NCBI GenBank assembly: GCA_934446095.1
Contig: CAKSDR010000062.1
Coordinates: 1 to 7,555, forward strand
Source of the DNA: an uncultured Eubacteriales bacterium
GTDB lineage: Bacteria; Bacillota; Clostridia; Oscillospirales; CAG-382
DNA length: 7,555 bases
Direction of reading: 5' to 3'
The notes under the pieces were generated by a model. The model was not told the origin of the DNA and did no database searches. It saw only the letters and a list, made by a program, of their open reading frames with translations. Position 1 is the stretch's first letter. Every line of letters starts with the position of its first letter. The translations under genes were made by a program, and so were the position numbers. Shown here piece after piece: positions 1-5,160 of the stretch.

Positions 1-1
1 C

Positions 2-892
2 AAATACCTTGCCACATGGTTCTTTTCGGATGAAAAAATCGAACAGGTACTGAAAGAAAACATGGTCGACGATACGGGTTATGAATCGGATATATTTGTT
101 ATCGAAGACAAAAATGACGAAGAAACCGACGAAAAAGACGAGGAAAAAGTCGACCCGTATATAGAAGAGGGCTATACAAAACTTGAAGAAGGCCTTTATA
201 TGAAAGAAGTAAGCGGTTCATCGTGGCGCGGGAACATTATGCTTATTGCCGATTCAAAGCGTGTAAAACTCGCCGACACGAAAAATCAGTTCAGATGCGG
301 ACAAAAGGTCGCAAGCATGATAAAAGATAACGACGCCGTTGCCGGAATAAACGGAGGCGGTTTTGTAGATGGTCCGAATTACGATTCGAACGGCGGAATT
401 CCCGCAGGTATGCTGATTGAAAACGGCATACTCATAAATCCGAAAAATGCGAATACTGAAGATACTTACAACATGGTAGGTTTCAACAAAGACGGCGTTA
501 TGGTTTTAAAACGCTGCACTCCGGCATGGGCTCTTGAAAATGATATAGTAAGCGCCGTGACTTTCAGTCCTTATATTATCGTAAACGGCGAAGGAACAAT
601 AAAAAAAGGAACCGGCGGATGGGGAATTGCTCCCAGAACCGCTATCGGTCAAAGAAAAACCGGAGAAGTACTGTTTCTTGTAATAGACGGAAGACAAATA
701 GGCTGGAGCATCGGAGTCGACCTTCTTCCTGTCCAGGATACCCTGCTTGCCGAAAACTGTTATAACGCGGCAATGATGGACGGAGGAAGTTCCACTGTTC
801 TTATATATAACGACGAATTTGTAAACCGTCCGAGCCTCGGCTTTGAAAGATATATAAACAACTGCTGGATAGTAACTAAAGCAGAAGAGTAA
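2..892 (+). CDS. Phosphodiester glycosidase family protein (NAGPA/DUF2233 domain), 5' truncated
   Basis: The reading frame is open from base 2, so the gene begins upstream and 296 C-terminal residues are visible. An ATG at 62 is in frame but has no ribosome binding site, and coding sequence continues in front of it, so it is probably internal. A very acidic linker (visible residues about 35-51, rich in D, E and K) leads into a domain with the hallmarks of the NAGPA family: NGGG at 117-120, PRTAIG at 211-216, IDGR around 228-231 and MDGGSS at 259-264. Family members cleave sugar-phosphodiester bonds, as in the mammalian uncovering enzyme, and bacterial members are often annotated as exopolysaccharide biosynthesis proteins. 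The missing N-terminus normally carries a membrane anchor, so an extracytoplasmic location is inferred. The substrate is unknown. It is the last gene of its unit, followed by a terminator. Confidence 0.88.
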   Translation, partial: KYLATWFFSDEKIEQVLKENMVDDTGYESDIFVIEDKNDEETDEKDEEKVDPYIEEGYTKLEEGLYMKEVSGSSWRGNIMLIADSKRVKLADTKNQFRCGQKVASMIKDNDAVAGINGGGFVDGPNYDSNGGIPAGMLIENGILINPKNANTEDTYNMVGFNKDGVMVLKRCTPAWALENDIVSAVTFSPYIIVNGEGTIKKGTGGWGIAPRTAIGQRKTGEVLFLVIDGRQIGWSIGVDLLPVQDTLLAENCYNAAMMDGGSSTVLIYNDEFVNRPSLGFERYINNCWIVTKAEE

Positions 893-910
893 TAATTGCA
901 ATATTTTTGT

Positions 911-950
911 CAAAAGAAGCGTGGATTTTCTGCGTTTCTTTTGTTATATA
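911..950 (+). terminator. Hairpin terminator after the phosphodiester glycosidase gene
   Basis: CAAAAGAAGCG (911-921) pairs with CGTTTCTTTTG (933-943) over 11 positions with one G-U pair and an 11-base loop. A short T-containing tail (TTATATA) follows. It starts 19 bases after the stop codon. The U-tract is poor, so efficiency is uncertain. Confidence 0.6.
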
Positions 951-956
951 TACCTA

Positions 957-990
957 TTGTAACGCAGGTAATATTGTGATAATATATAAT
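957..990 (+). promoter_or_regulatory. Possible sigma-A promoter for the DMT transporter
   Basis: TTGTAA at 957-962 could serve as -35. GATAAT at 978-983 carries an upstream TGT, giving an extended -10, with a 15-base spacer. A perfect TATAAT at 985-990 is an alternative -10 but is badly spaced from the same -35. The region lies between the upstream terminator and the ribosome binding site at 1009-1012. Confidence 0.4.
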
Positions 991-1019
991 TATATTTAAA
1001 AAAGAATTGAGGAAACATC

Positions 1020-1913
1020 ATGAACAAAAAAGTAAAATCTTCATTGCTGCTTTTGACAACCGCTATAATCTGGGGTTTTGCTTTTGTCGCGCAGCGTGTT
1101 GGAACCGAACATGTAGGTCCTCTCACTTTTAACGGAATACGTTTTTTTCTGGGATCTCTCTCTCTTATTCCGGTAATACTGATTTTTGAAAGAGAACCTC
1201 TAAATAATGCACGGTTAAAAGACACTTTCGTATTCGGAGTTCTTGCGGGAGTTGCATTGTTTGCAGCTTCAATCCTACAGCAATATGGTATTATGGAAAC
1301 AAAAAGCGCAGGAAAATCCGGGTTTATTACAGGGCTTTACACCGTTCTTGTCCCCATTTTAAACCTCTTCATTTTCAAAAAGAAAACCGGAATTAATATA
1401 TGGATCGGCGCTGCATTTTCCGTTTCCGGACTTTTTCTTCTTTGCATGACCGGAAACAGTTTAGTCTTCGGGCGCGGAGATATTCTCCTTATCATAGGCG
1501 CCGTTTTCTGGGCATGCCATATACTTGTAATAGATAAAGTTGCGTACAGGGTGAGCACATTAAAATTTTCAATGACGCAGTTTTTTGTTTGCGGAATACT
1601 CGGATGTTTGGGAGCCGTGCTTTTTGAAAGAGACATCTTCAGTTTAAGTTATATTTTATCCGCAGCAACACCTATATTATATGCCGGAATCATGTCAGCC
1701 GGAGTTGCCTACACCTGTCAGATAGTCGGGCAAAAAGATGCAGACCCCACGAAAGCATCAATAATTCTGTCAACCGAATCGGTTTTCAGCGCAATCGGCG
1801 GCGCTCTGCTGTTACCTGATGAAATAATGACGGCGCGCGGATATCTGGGATGTCTTTTGATATTTTTGGGGATTGTCCTGTCACAACTTAATTTTTCAAA
1901 ACAAAAGGCGTAA
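1020..1913 (+). CDS. DMT-superfamily transporter, EamA family
   Basis: This 297-residue, strongly hydrophobic protein has the two-repeat layout of EamA (DUF6) permeases: about ten predicted membrane helices in two homologous halves, roughly residues 7-140 and 150-292. Family signatures are visible: WGFAF near 18-22 followed by a P-x-x-x-x-x-x-R region (GPLTFNGIRF, 33-42) at the start of the first repeat, and STESVFSAIGG with downstream LLLPDE (251-268) in the second, matching the usual E-P-V-F-x-A-x-x-G pattern. Such proteins move small metabolites across the cytoplasmic membrane; the substrate cannot be read from the sequence. The ATG at 1020 is preceded by GAGG at 1009-1012 with a 7-base spacer. 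It appears to be a single-gene transcript, bounded by terminators on both sides. The stop codon lies inside the downstream terminator stem. Confidence 0.93.
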   Translation: MNKKVKSSLLLLTTAIIWGFAFVAQRVGTEHVGPLTFNGIRFFLGSLSLIPVILIFEREPLNNARLKDTFVFGVLAGVALFAASILQQYGIMETKSAGKSGFITGLYTVLVPILNLFIFKKKTGINIWIGAAFSVSGLFLLCMTGNSLVFGRGDILLIIGAVFWACHILVIDKVAYRVSTLKFSMTQFFVCGILGCLGAVLFERDIFSLSYILSAATPILYAGIMSAGVAYTCQIVGQKDADPTKASIILSTESVFSAIGGALLLPDEIMTARGYLGCLLIFLGIVLSQLNFSKQKA

Positions 1914-1930
1914 ATACGCCTTTTTTATTT
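1903..1930 (+). terminator. Intrinsic terminator overlapping the DMT gene stop codon
   Basis: AAAAGGCGT (1903-1911) pairs with ACGCCTTTT (1916-1924) around an AAAT loop, followed by a T-rich run (TTTTTTATTT from 1921). The TAA stop at 1911-1913 falls in the hairpin, so coding and termination signals overlap. Confidence 0.85.
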
Positions 1931-1937
1931 TCATTAT

Positions 1938-1967
1938 GAATAAAACTTAAAAAATCTCCTCATAATA
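1938..1967 (+). promoter_or_regulatory. Candidate sigma-G (forespore) promoter for the coat-F-like pair
   Basis: GAATA at 1938-1942 matches the sigma-G -35 consensus GnATR, and CATAATA at 1961-1967 matches the -10 consensus CATnnTA. They are separated by exactly 18 bases, the spacing described for Bacillus sigma-G promoters. The position about 50 bases before the start codon of a spore-coat-type gene is also appropriate. The region is AT-rich, so a chance match is possible. Confidence 0.5.
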
Positions 1968-1975
1968 AAATTACA

Positions 1976-1993
1976 ATATATACCGGTATATAT
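1976..1993 (+). repeat. 18-bp perfect palindrome upstream of the coat-F-like genes
   Basis: ATATATACCGGTATATAT is a perfect inverted repeat centred between 1984 and 1985. It lies just downstream of the candidate promoter, near the expected transcription start, and 9 bases before the ribosome binding site. It could be a repressor operator or a weak RNA hairpin. Its last bases include an ATG (1992-1994) that is probably not the start used. Confidence 0.6.
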
Positions 1994-2002
1994 GAAAAAT
2001 CA

Positions 2003-2010
2003 AAGGGGGA
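2003..2010 (+). promoter_or_regulatory. Ribosome binding site that sets the start of the first coat-F-like gene
   Basis: AAGGGGGA lies 8 bases before the ATG at 2019. The upstream in-frame ATG at 1992 has no such site and would place this Shine-Dalgarno inside the coding region, so 2019 is preferred. Confidence 0.75.
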
Positions 2011-2018
2011 TTTTAAAA

Positions 2019-2213
2019 ATGAACCAACTTACAACAAAGGAACTTTCCGCAATCGAGGATCAACTTTATCATGAACAAAATCTTATAAGTAAATTTCAGA
2101 GTTACGCCGACAGTTCTTTTGACACTCAGTTAAAAAACAGATATAACGAGGCTGCTTCAAAACATCAGAAGCATTACAACGCATTGTATTCGCTTATAAA
2201 TCAGTGTTTGTAA
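2019..2213 (+). CDS. Small coat-F-like spore protein (64 aa)
   Basis: This is a 64-residue polar, helix-forming protein beginning MNQLTTKELSAIEDQL. It resembles the N-terminal helical half of clostridial CotF-like spore coat proteins: an I-E-D-x-L-x-x-E-Q pattern (residues 12-20), then a second helix with KHQ.HYN.L (48-56), typical of the short ferritin-like helical bundles in this group. There is no signal peptide or membrane segment. An in-frame ATG at 1992 would add nine residues, but the Shine-Dalgarno at 2003-2010 supports 2019. The next gene starts 18 bases after the stop, so the two are very likely co-transcribed, perhaps in the forespore. The assignment rests on pattern and on the neighbour rather than on a long conserved domain. 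Confidence 0.7.
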   Translation: MNQLTTKELSAIEDQLYHEQNLISKFQSYADSSFDTQLKNRYNEAASKHQKHYNALYSLINQCL

Positions 2214-2231
2214 AAAACAGGAGGTCAAAAC

Positions 2232-2492
2232 ATGTCACAGAACTTGGATTTCAACGAAAGAGAAAAACTTATGGATTCCCTTTCCTCTCAAAAACTTATA
2301 ACAGACGACTACAACTCATATGCAAATGAATGTGCTCACCCCGAAGTAAAGGCCGCTTTTATAAATATACTGAACGAAGAACATATCATTCAGCACGATA
2401 TGTTCTGCGATATGCAGCAAAAAGGCTGGTATGAAGTGACCCAGGCGCAGCAATCTCAGATTCAGACGGCTGCAAATAAATTTAAACTTTAA
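2232..2492 (+). CDS. Spore coat protein, CotF family (86 aa)
   Basis: This 86-residue soluble protein has the recognisable CotF core: LITDDYNSYANECAHPEVK (22-40), then a helix with LNEEH at 47-51, H54, and the characteristic MQQKGWYEV near 61-69, ending in a Q/A-rich tail. Clostridial coat-F proteins carry this L-x-E-E/Q…H…M-Q-Q-x-G-W-Y signature and associate with the spore surface. It is much shorter than Bacillus subtilis CotF (about 160 residues), consistent with the compact clostridial versions that occur in tandem. The ATG has a perfect AGGAGG at 2219-2224 with a 7-base spacer. It is the second gene of a two-gene unit and is followed at once by a strong terminator. A structural spore role is inferred from the family. 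Confidence 0.82.
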   Translation: MSQNLDFNEREKLMDSLSSQKLITDDYNSYANECAHPEVKAAFINILNEEHIIQHDMFCDMQQKGWYEVTQAQQSQIQTAANKFKL

Positions 2493-2494
2493 AA

Positions 2495-2530
2495 AAAGAC
2501 CTGCGCAAAACTTCCTTTGCGCAGGTCTTT
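2495..2530 (+). terminator. Strong terminator after the coat-F-like pair
   Basis: AAAGACCTGCGCAAA (2495-2509) and TTTGCGCAGGTCTTT (2516-2530) form a perfect 15-bp stem with a 6-base loop (ACTTCC), starting just after the stop codon. The run of A at 2491-2497 on the left side means it would also work as a terminator on the opposite strand. Confidence 0.88.
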
Positions 2531-2554
2531 CTATATCATATGCATAACCCGTAA

Positions 2555-2583
2555 TTGACTTTTTATCATTAATAAACTATAAT
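2555..2583 (+). promoter_or_regulatory. Sigma-A promoter of the TRIC-family gene
   Basis: TTGACT (2555-2560), a 17-base spacer and a perfect TATAAT (2578-2583) form a near-consensus housekeeping promoter. It lies between the preceding terminator and the start codon at 2617, giving a predicted leader of about 25-30 bases. Confidence 0.85.
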
Positions 2584-2616
2584 ATATAAGACAATCTACA
2601 AAAAGCAGGTGCTTAT

Positions 2617-3246
2617 ATGAATTTGTTTATATTTTATTTGGAAATTTTCGGAACAATTGCGTTTGCAATATCCGGCGCCATGACAGGGCTTAAGAAAAAA
2701 ATGGATATTTTCGGCATATGTTTTTTAGGAGTTACAACTGCTGTCGGAGGAGGAATAATTCGGGATATACTTCTCGGACACGTTCCCCCTGAAACATTTA
2801 AAAATCCTATTTACGTAATCGTTTCAATACTTGCGTCCCTTGTAATATTTATTCCCGTAGCAAGAAAACTTCTTTACAACAGAAAAGTTTTTGAAATACT
2901 TCTTCTTGTAACGGATTCCGTGGGACTTGGCATTTTCACGGTTCATGGGGTAAATATTGCAATGGAATCGGATTTTTCGGATAACAGTTTTCTTGTTGTA
3001 TTTGTAGCAATGATCACAGGGGTCGGAGGAGGCATATTAAGAGATGTTCTTGCCGGCAATACTCCGTACATATTTGTAAAACATGTTTACGCCTGCGCGT
3101 CTATTGCCGGTGCGATTTTGTGTATGATCTTATGGCAGATAACAGGACCGAATGCCGCAATGCTTACAGGAGCGCTTGCAATTACCGTAATAAGGCTGTG
3201 CGCCGCAAAATTCCGCTGGAGTTTGCCGAAAGCAAAAGATTTTTAA
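2617..3246 (+). CDS. TRIC/UPF0126 family membrane protein (YicG/YadS-like)
   Basis: This 209-residue protein is predicted to have seven membrane helices in a duplicated arrangement. The two family repeats are plain: AISGAMTG (17-24) with VGGGIIRDILLG (43-54), and SVGLGIFTVHGVN (101-113) with VGGGILRDVLAG (136-147). The GGG-I-x-RD motifs are diagnostic of UPF0126, now grouped with prokaryotic trimeric intracellular cation (TRIC) channels. Some bacterial homologues have been proposed to take part in amino-acid or cation movement. The physiological substrate here cannot be read from sequence. The ATG at 2617 follows GCAGGTG (2605-2611) at short spacing. With its own near-consensus promoter it appears to be transcribed alone and constitutively. 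Length and both repeats look intact. Confidence 0.92.
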   Translation: MNLFIFYLEIFGTIAFAISGAMTGLKKKMDIFGICFLGVTTAVGGGIIRDILLGHVPPETFKNPIYVIVSILASLVIFIPVARKLLYNRKVFEILLLVTDSVGLGIFTVHGVNIAMESDFSDNSFLVVFVAMITGVGGGILRDVLAGNTPYIFVKHVYACASIAGAILCMILWQITGPNAAMLTGALAITVIRLCAAKFRWSLPKAKDF

Positions 3247-3290
3247 AAACAAAGCCGGGTACACTTTGAAAAACATGCCTCGGCAGTTTG

Positions 3291-3299
3291 TGATATAAT
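3291..3299 (+). promoter_or_regulatory. Extended -10 promoter upstream of the sigma operon
   Basis: TGATATAAT (3291-3299) holds a perfect TATAAT with the TGn extension. A TTGAAA at 3266-3271 is too far upstream (22-base spacer) to be a good -35, so recognition would rely on the extended -10. Transcription from here would give a leader of about 90 bases ahead of the sigma gene. Confidence 0.5.
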
Positions 3300-3306
3300 T
3301 AATTTA

Positions 3307-3340
3307 TCAAAAAATGCAAAATATTTTTCAAAAAATGCAA
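3307..3340 (+). repeat. 13-bp exact direct repeat in the sigma operon leader
   Basis: TCAAAAAATGCAA occurs at 3307-3319 and again, without mismatch, at 3328-3340. The period is 21 bp, two helical turns, so both copies and their six-base A-tracts face the same side of the DNA. The copies lie just downstream of the extended -10. They could bind a dimeric regulator or bend the DNA. Confidence 0.7.
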
Positions 3341-3365
3341 CCTTTTCTTAAAACAACTGTGTATA
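3336..3365 (+). promoter_or_regulatory. Speculative ECF-type autoregulatory promoter
   Basis: TGCAAC (3336-3341) carries the AAC core usual in ECF -35 elements. It is followed after 17 bases by GTGTATA (3359-3365), loosely like an ECF -10. It lies directly before an ECF sigma gene, where self-activation is common. The match is loose. Confidence 0.22.
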
Positions 3366-3370
3366 TGGAT

Positions 3371-3390
3371 AGGAGGCATTGATGTGAGGT
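3371..3390 (+). promoter_or_regulatory. Strong Shine-Dalgarno with start-stop ATGTGA before the sigma gene
   Basis: A perfect AGGAGG (3371-3376) is well spaced (5 bases) for the ATG at 3382, but that codon is followed immediately by TGA (3385-3387). The actual sigma start at 3397 is 20 bases away from this site. It instead has a weaker GAGGT (3386-3390) with a 6-base spacer, inside GTGAGGTCAC. The best initiation signal therefore serves a one-codon frame. Confidence 0.5.
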
Positions 3391-3396
3391 CACTTC

Positions 3397-3957
3397 ATGA
3401 AAGACGAACAGATTATCGAATTGTACTTTGAACGCAGCGAGAATGCAATTTGCGAATCGGAGAAAAAGTACGGAGCATACTGCACAAAAATCTCTATGAA
3501 TATTCTCAATGACCGGCTTGACAGTGAAGAATGCGTAAACGAAACCTGGTTCGGTGCATGGCGTTCCATACCGCCAAAGCATCCGTCAAACCTTGCTACA
3601 TATTTTGGCAAAATCACGCGCAATCTTTCAATTAACCGATATAAGATGAAATATTCCGGAAGACGAATAGTCAATGAATTCACTCTTTCTCTTGATGAAT
3701 TAAGCGAGTGTTTATCAAAAGACAACGATGTGGAAAACGATATGCAGGTCAAAATCGTCGGAGAAAGTATCAGCAGGTTTTTACGTACTCAAAAGGAACT
3801 TGCCCGAAAAGTTTTTGTATGCAGGTACTTTTACTGTGATTCTATCGCAGCAATAGCAGAGAATTTCAATGTAAGCGAAAGCAACGTAAAATCACTCTTA
3901 TTCCGGATGCGTTCAAAACTTAAAATCCATTTGGAAAAGGAGGGTATAATTGTATAA
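3397..3957 (+). CDS. RNA polymerase sigma factor, sigma-70 family, ECF type
   Basis: This 186-residue protein has the two-domain layout of extracytoplasmic-function sigma factors. Region 2 spans about residues 18-82: the core-binding and -10 recognition stretch is visible as DSEECVNETWFGAWRSIPP (42-60), followed by the helix ending GKITRNLSINRYK (71-83). A variable linker with SLDELSE (98-104) leads to region 4 (about 128-178), where SIAAIAENFNVSESNVKSL (149-167) is the helix-turn-helix that reads the -35 element. Opening residues of the type DEQIIELYFERSENAI are usual in gut Clostridia, so the ATG at 3397 is taken as the true start despite its modest Shine-Dalgarno. The downstream gene overlaps it by 8 bases and looks like its membrane-bound partner. 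The protein presumably directs polymerase to a small envelope-related regulon, probably including its own operon. Confidence 0.92.
   Translation: MKDEQIIELYFERSENAICESEKKYGAYCTKISMNILNDRLDSEECVNETWFGAWRSIPPKHPSNLATYFGKITRNLSINRYKMKYSGRRIVNEFTLSLDELSECLSKDNDVENDMQVKIVGESISRFLRTQKELARKVFVCRYFYCDSIAAIAENFNVSESNVKSLLFRMRSKLKIHLEKEGIIV
3938..3952 (+). promoter_or_regulatory. Ribosome binding site and TTG start for the anti-sigma-like gene
   Basis: AGGAGG (3938-3943) is 6 bases before an in-frame TTG (3950-3952) and 15 bases before the first ATG (3959-3961). Spacing favours the TTG, which gives an 8-base overlap with the end of the sigma gene and probable translational coupling. Confidence 0.6.
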
Positions 3958-4498
3958 CATGAAAAATGAATTACTGGCTCGTGCTATAAGCGAACTTGAC
4001 GATGATCTGATTAAAGAAGCGCATCTGCCGATTCCGAAAAAGAAACATATAATAACTGCAATCAAACCCTCGTATTTAGCGGCGGCAGCCGCCTGCCTTA
4101 TCGTTGTATTTACAGCGCTTAGTATACCTTTTTGGAATGACGAAAATATTTCATTAACTGTCAAAGACATTAGCATGACAGAAGAAACTTGCGTTGAAAT
4201 TCCGTTAATTTCAACAATGCGGCAACGCAATGTCGCCGGAACGGAAATACCGCTGCGTATTTCAGGCATAAAAAACAGCGTTTCACTTTCCGGAAGTGAA
4301 GGAAGCGTCATTTTAAATGCCGACGGCACAGAATGCAAGGAACTTGTTCTGTCAAATGATGCTGAAATCGTCTGGGTTGTAAATCCTTTGGTAAGCGGCT
4401 CATTCGAATTAAAACTTGATTATGGCAAAAAAACTGTAATATTAACAGCCGCAGTAAGTCAGTCGCAGGACAAGATTGTAGTAACAGCAAATTATTAA
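3950..4498 (+). CDS. Single-pass membrane protein, probable anti-sigma factor of the upstream ECF sigma
   Basis: This 182-residue protein has one membrane helix at about 41-61 (SYLAAAAACLIVVFTALSIPF). The first 40 residues are cytoplasmic, carrying LLARAISELDDDLIKEA (8-24), a short helix typical of clostridial membrane proteins encoded behind ECF sigma genes. Lysines at 30-32 before the helix fit an N-in orientation. The outer part (62-182) is rich in predicted beta strands, ends in IVVTANY and may be an Ig-like fold. The zinc anti-sigma motif HxxxCxxC is absent; the three cysteines are scattered. Anti-sigma function is inferred from position, the 8-base overlap with the sigma gene and topology, not from a named domain. 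The first ATG is at 3959, but Shine-Dalgarno spacing supports TTG at 3950. Confidence 0.72.
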   Translation: MYNMKNELLARAISELDDDLIKEAHLPIPKKKHIITAIKPSYLAAAAACLIVVFTALSIPFWNDENISLTVKDISMTEETCVEIPLISTMRQRNVAGTEIPLRISGIKNSVSLSGSEGSVILNADGTECKELVLSNDAEIVWVVNPLVSGSFELKLDYGKKTVILTAAVSQSQDKIVVTANY

Positions 4499-4540
4499 AA
4501 ACGCTTATAAAAAATCAATTATTGAAAGGAAAACAAAAAA

Positions 4541-5131
4541 ATGAAAAAAACACTTTCTATTCTCCTCGCTTTTATGATGATTTTATCTTTTGCCGGCTGC
4601 AGCAATAACGGCGGCAATACTACCGATGATCCTCAAAAGCCTGTCATTGAATCTGCCGCAGACTTTTATACAAAAGTATGGGCTGCTTTTGATGAAGAAA
4701 ATAAATTTCCTGCCGCAGGCGGTGACGCTGAAAACTCATCTATGGAAGGCCCTGCAAAATTTGCACTTACCACCGATGAAAATGTGGCGTCTTTTAAAAA
4801 TCTTCTCCATGTTACAGACGAACTTTACGATATGCTCGACGATGATGTTGCAACCTTGCAGCACCTTATGAATATCAACACATTCAGTTCCGCTGTCGCA
4901 AAACTTAAGGACCCTTCAAAAGCCTCTGAGTTTGCCGAAGCATATAAGACAGCAATACAGGCTCAGCACTGGATGTGCGGCTTCCCCGATAAAGTAGTTG
5001 TAATCTCCGTCGGTGACTATGTTGTAATGGCTTATGGTCACGAAGACAACATTAACAATCTTGTTTCTGCCTGCTCCTCTGTTGAAGCGACATCTTCAGT
5101 TCTTGTTGATGCTGCCGCAGTAATAGAGTGA
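4541..5131 (+). CDS. Lipoprotein of the clostridial 'bacteriocin transport accessory'-like type
   Basis: This 196-residue protein has a lipoprotein signal peptide: lysines at 2-3, a hydrophobic core and FAGC with the lipidated cysteine at 20, followed by a flexible S/N/G/D-rich stretch. The mature domain shows features I associate with a common family in gut Clostridia: KFPAAGGDAENSSMEGP (55-71), LMNINTF (109-115) and a conserved WMCGFPDK (144-151) followed by a strand VVVISVGDYVVMAYG (152-166). Relatives carry labels such as bacteriocin transport accessory protein or DUF4358-like, but no activity is established to my knowledge. It would sit on the outer face of the membrane. The start has AAAGGA at 4525-4530. 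It follows the anti-sigma-like gene by 42 bases with no terminator or clear promoter between, so it is probably the third gene of that operon, as sensor or target. Confidence 0.72.
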   Translation: MKKTLSILLAFMMILSFAGCSNNGGNTTDDPQKPVIESAADFYTKVWAAFDEENKFPAAGGDAENSSMEGPAKFALTTDENVASFKNLLHVTDELYDMLDDDVATLQHLMNINTFSSAVAKLKDPSKASEFAEAYKTAIQAQHWMCGFPDKVVVISVGDYVVMAYGHEDNINNLVSACSSVEATSSVLVDAAAVIE

Positions 5132-5160
5132 TTCTTTATCTTTAAATTATATAGAATCCT

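Noticed and set aside
506..913. Minus-strand open frame across the phosphodiester glycosidase gene
   Set aside because: It lies antisense to a clearly conserved coding region, shows no recognisable domain, and its serine- and tyrosine-rich product looks like a shadow of the opposite strand.
957..970. TACCT...AGGTA inverted repeat before the transporter gene as an operator
   Set aside because: Only five bases pair on each side across a ten-base gap (951-970), which is easily found by chance in AT-rich DNA.
944..1225. Minus-strand open frame over the transporter promoter and 5' end
   Set aside because: It is antisense to the conserved EamA gene, with a basic, unstructured-looking product and no family pattern.
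1992..2018. Upstream ATG extension of the first coat-F-like gene
   Set aside because: The ATG at 1992 sits at the edge of the palindrome with no ribosome binding site, while AAGGGGGA is ideally spaced for the ATG at 2019.
3250..3290. Hairpin after the TRIC-family gene as a terminator
   Set aside because: GCCGGG (3254-3259) can pair with CCTCGGC bases (3279-3284) with one G-U pair, but the loop is long and no T-run follows, so I do not call a terminator.
3384..3431. GTG-started short peptide frame overlapping the sigma start
   Set aside because: It would encode only 15 residues in another frame, spans the true sigma N-terminus and has no independent support beyond the shared upstream Shine-Dalgarno.
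4590..4871. Second plus-strand open frame inside the lipoprotein gene
   Set aside because: It is a frame-shifted shadow of the lipoprotein, which has a signal peptide, lipobox and conserved block in its own frame; no ribosome binding site is seen.
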